In this document: piece by piece, positions 5,823-5,937 of the stretch
Layout: every line of letters begins with the position of its first letter
Position numbering within the stretch: the first letter of the stretch is position 1
Assembly: GCA_049647245.1 (NCBI GenBank)
Contig: JBARXH010000275.1
Span: 1-5,937 of the forward strand
Direction: 5' to 3'
DNA from: Litorimonas sp049647245
Lineage (GTDB): Bacteria > Pseudomonadota > Alphaproteobacteria > Caulobacterales > Maricaulaceae
DNA length: 5,937 nt
Made by a program: the position numbers and the translations under genes
The notes under the pieces: generated by a model
Database searches by the model: none
What the model was told of the DNA's origin: nothing
What the model saw: only the letters and a program-made list of their open reading frames with translations

Positions 5823-5937
5823 ATTCCTTGCCCATGAGCCGGTCGATCAGACCGCGTTTGCGCCGCGGCGGTGCCTTGCGCCGACGGCCCGTATCGGGCG
5901 CATCCTCGGACGCGTCCGCCTGGGGTTGGGGCTCGGG
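5821..5937 (-). CDS. C-terminal tail of an unidentified protein, possibly RNase E (5' part outside window)
   Basis: The last 38 sense codons and a TAG of a gene that continues beyond the right edge. The peptide is acidic and Pro/Ala-rich first (EPQPQADASEDAPDTG), then strongly basic (RRRKAPPRRKRG), and ends in GLIDRLMGKE. Thirty of 38 codons end in G or C, as in the neighbouring real genes, which supports coding. The fragment shows no catalytic motif, so identity is open. One candidate is RNase E: its long disordered C-terminal half in alphaproteobacteria ends in a short basic microdomain containing GWW that binds PNPase. RGLIDRLMG has the same layout as such RGWWxR tails but lacks the tryptophans. 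My recollection that rne often lies near M48 and DsbA-like genes in this class also fits. It is followed after 89 bp by the M48 gene on the same strand. Confidence 0.6.
   Translation of the reverse strand, partial: PEPQPQADASEDAPDTGRRRKAPPRRKRGLIDRLMGKE

Overview
The window is GC-rich and looks chromosomal, from an alphaproteobacterium. The Caulobacterales/Hyphomonadaceae/Maricaulaceae range is my best guess. The reasons are the phosphogluconolactonase / phosphogluconate dehydratase / glucokinase order, and the pairing of an M48-TPR protease with a Com1/ScsC-type thiol oxidoreductase. Placement below class level is inference. I saw no mobile element, CRISPR array, tRNA or rRNA.

Left half, plus strand (1-3120): the distal part of an Entner-Doudoroff operon. 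It holds the 3' end of pgl, complete edd and complete glk. Each junction is a 4-bp ATGA overlap, so the genes are almost certainly co-transcribed and probably translationally coupled. Glk phosphorylates glucose. Pgl hydrolyses 6-phosphogluconolactone. Edd dehydrates 6-phosphogluconate to KDPG. A glucose-6-phosphate dehydrogenase gene probably lies upstream, outside the window. No KDPG aldolase is present here.

Middle (3121-3497): a 377-bp non-coding gap between convergent genes. It contains several inverted repeats but no convincing gene, and its function is unknown.

Right half, minus strand (3498-5937), read right to left: the last 38 codons of an unidentified protein with a basic tail, possibly RNase E; an 89-bp gap with two clean hairpins; a secreted M48 metalloprotease with TPR repeats; then, after 56 bp, a DsbA-fold lipoprotein. 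The protease and the oxidoreductase probably form a cell-envelope protein quality-control unit. The protease contains no cysteine, so it cannot be a disulfide client of its neighbour.

This is mostly ordinary core-genome sequence, and I found no clear evidence of an undescribed system. The most useful leads are the hairpin-rich convergent gap, the paired hairpins at the end of the right-edge gene, a possible leaderless start for the protease, and the identity of the right-edge basic tail.
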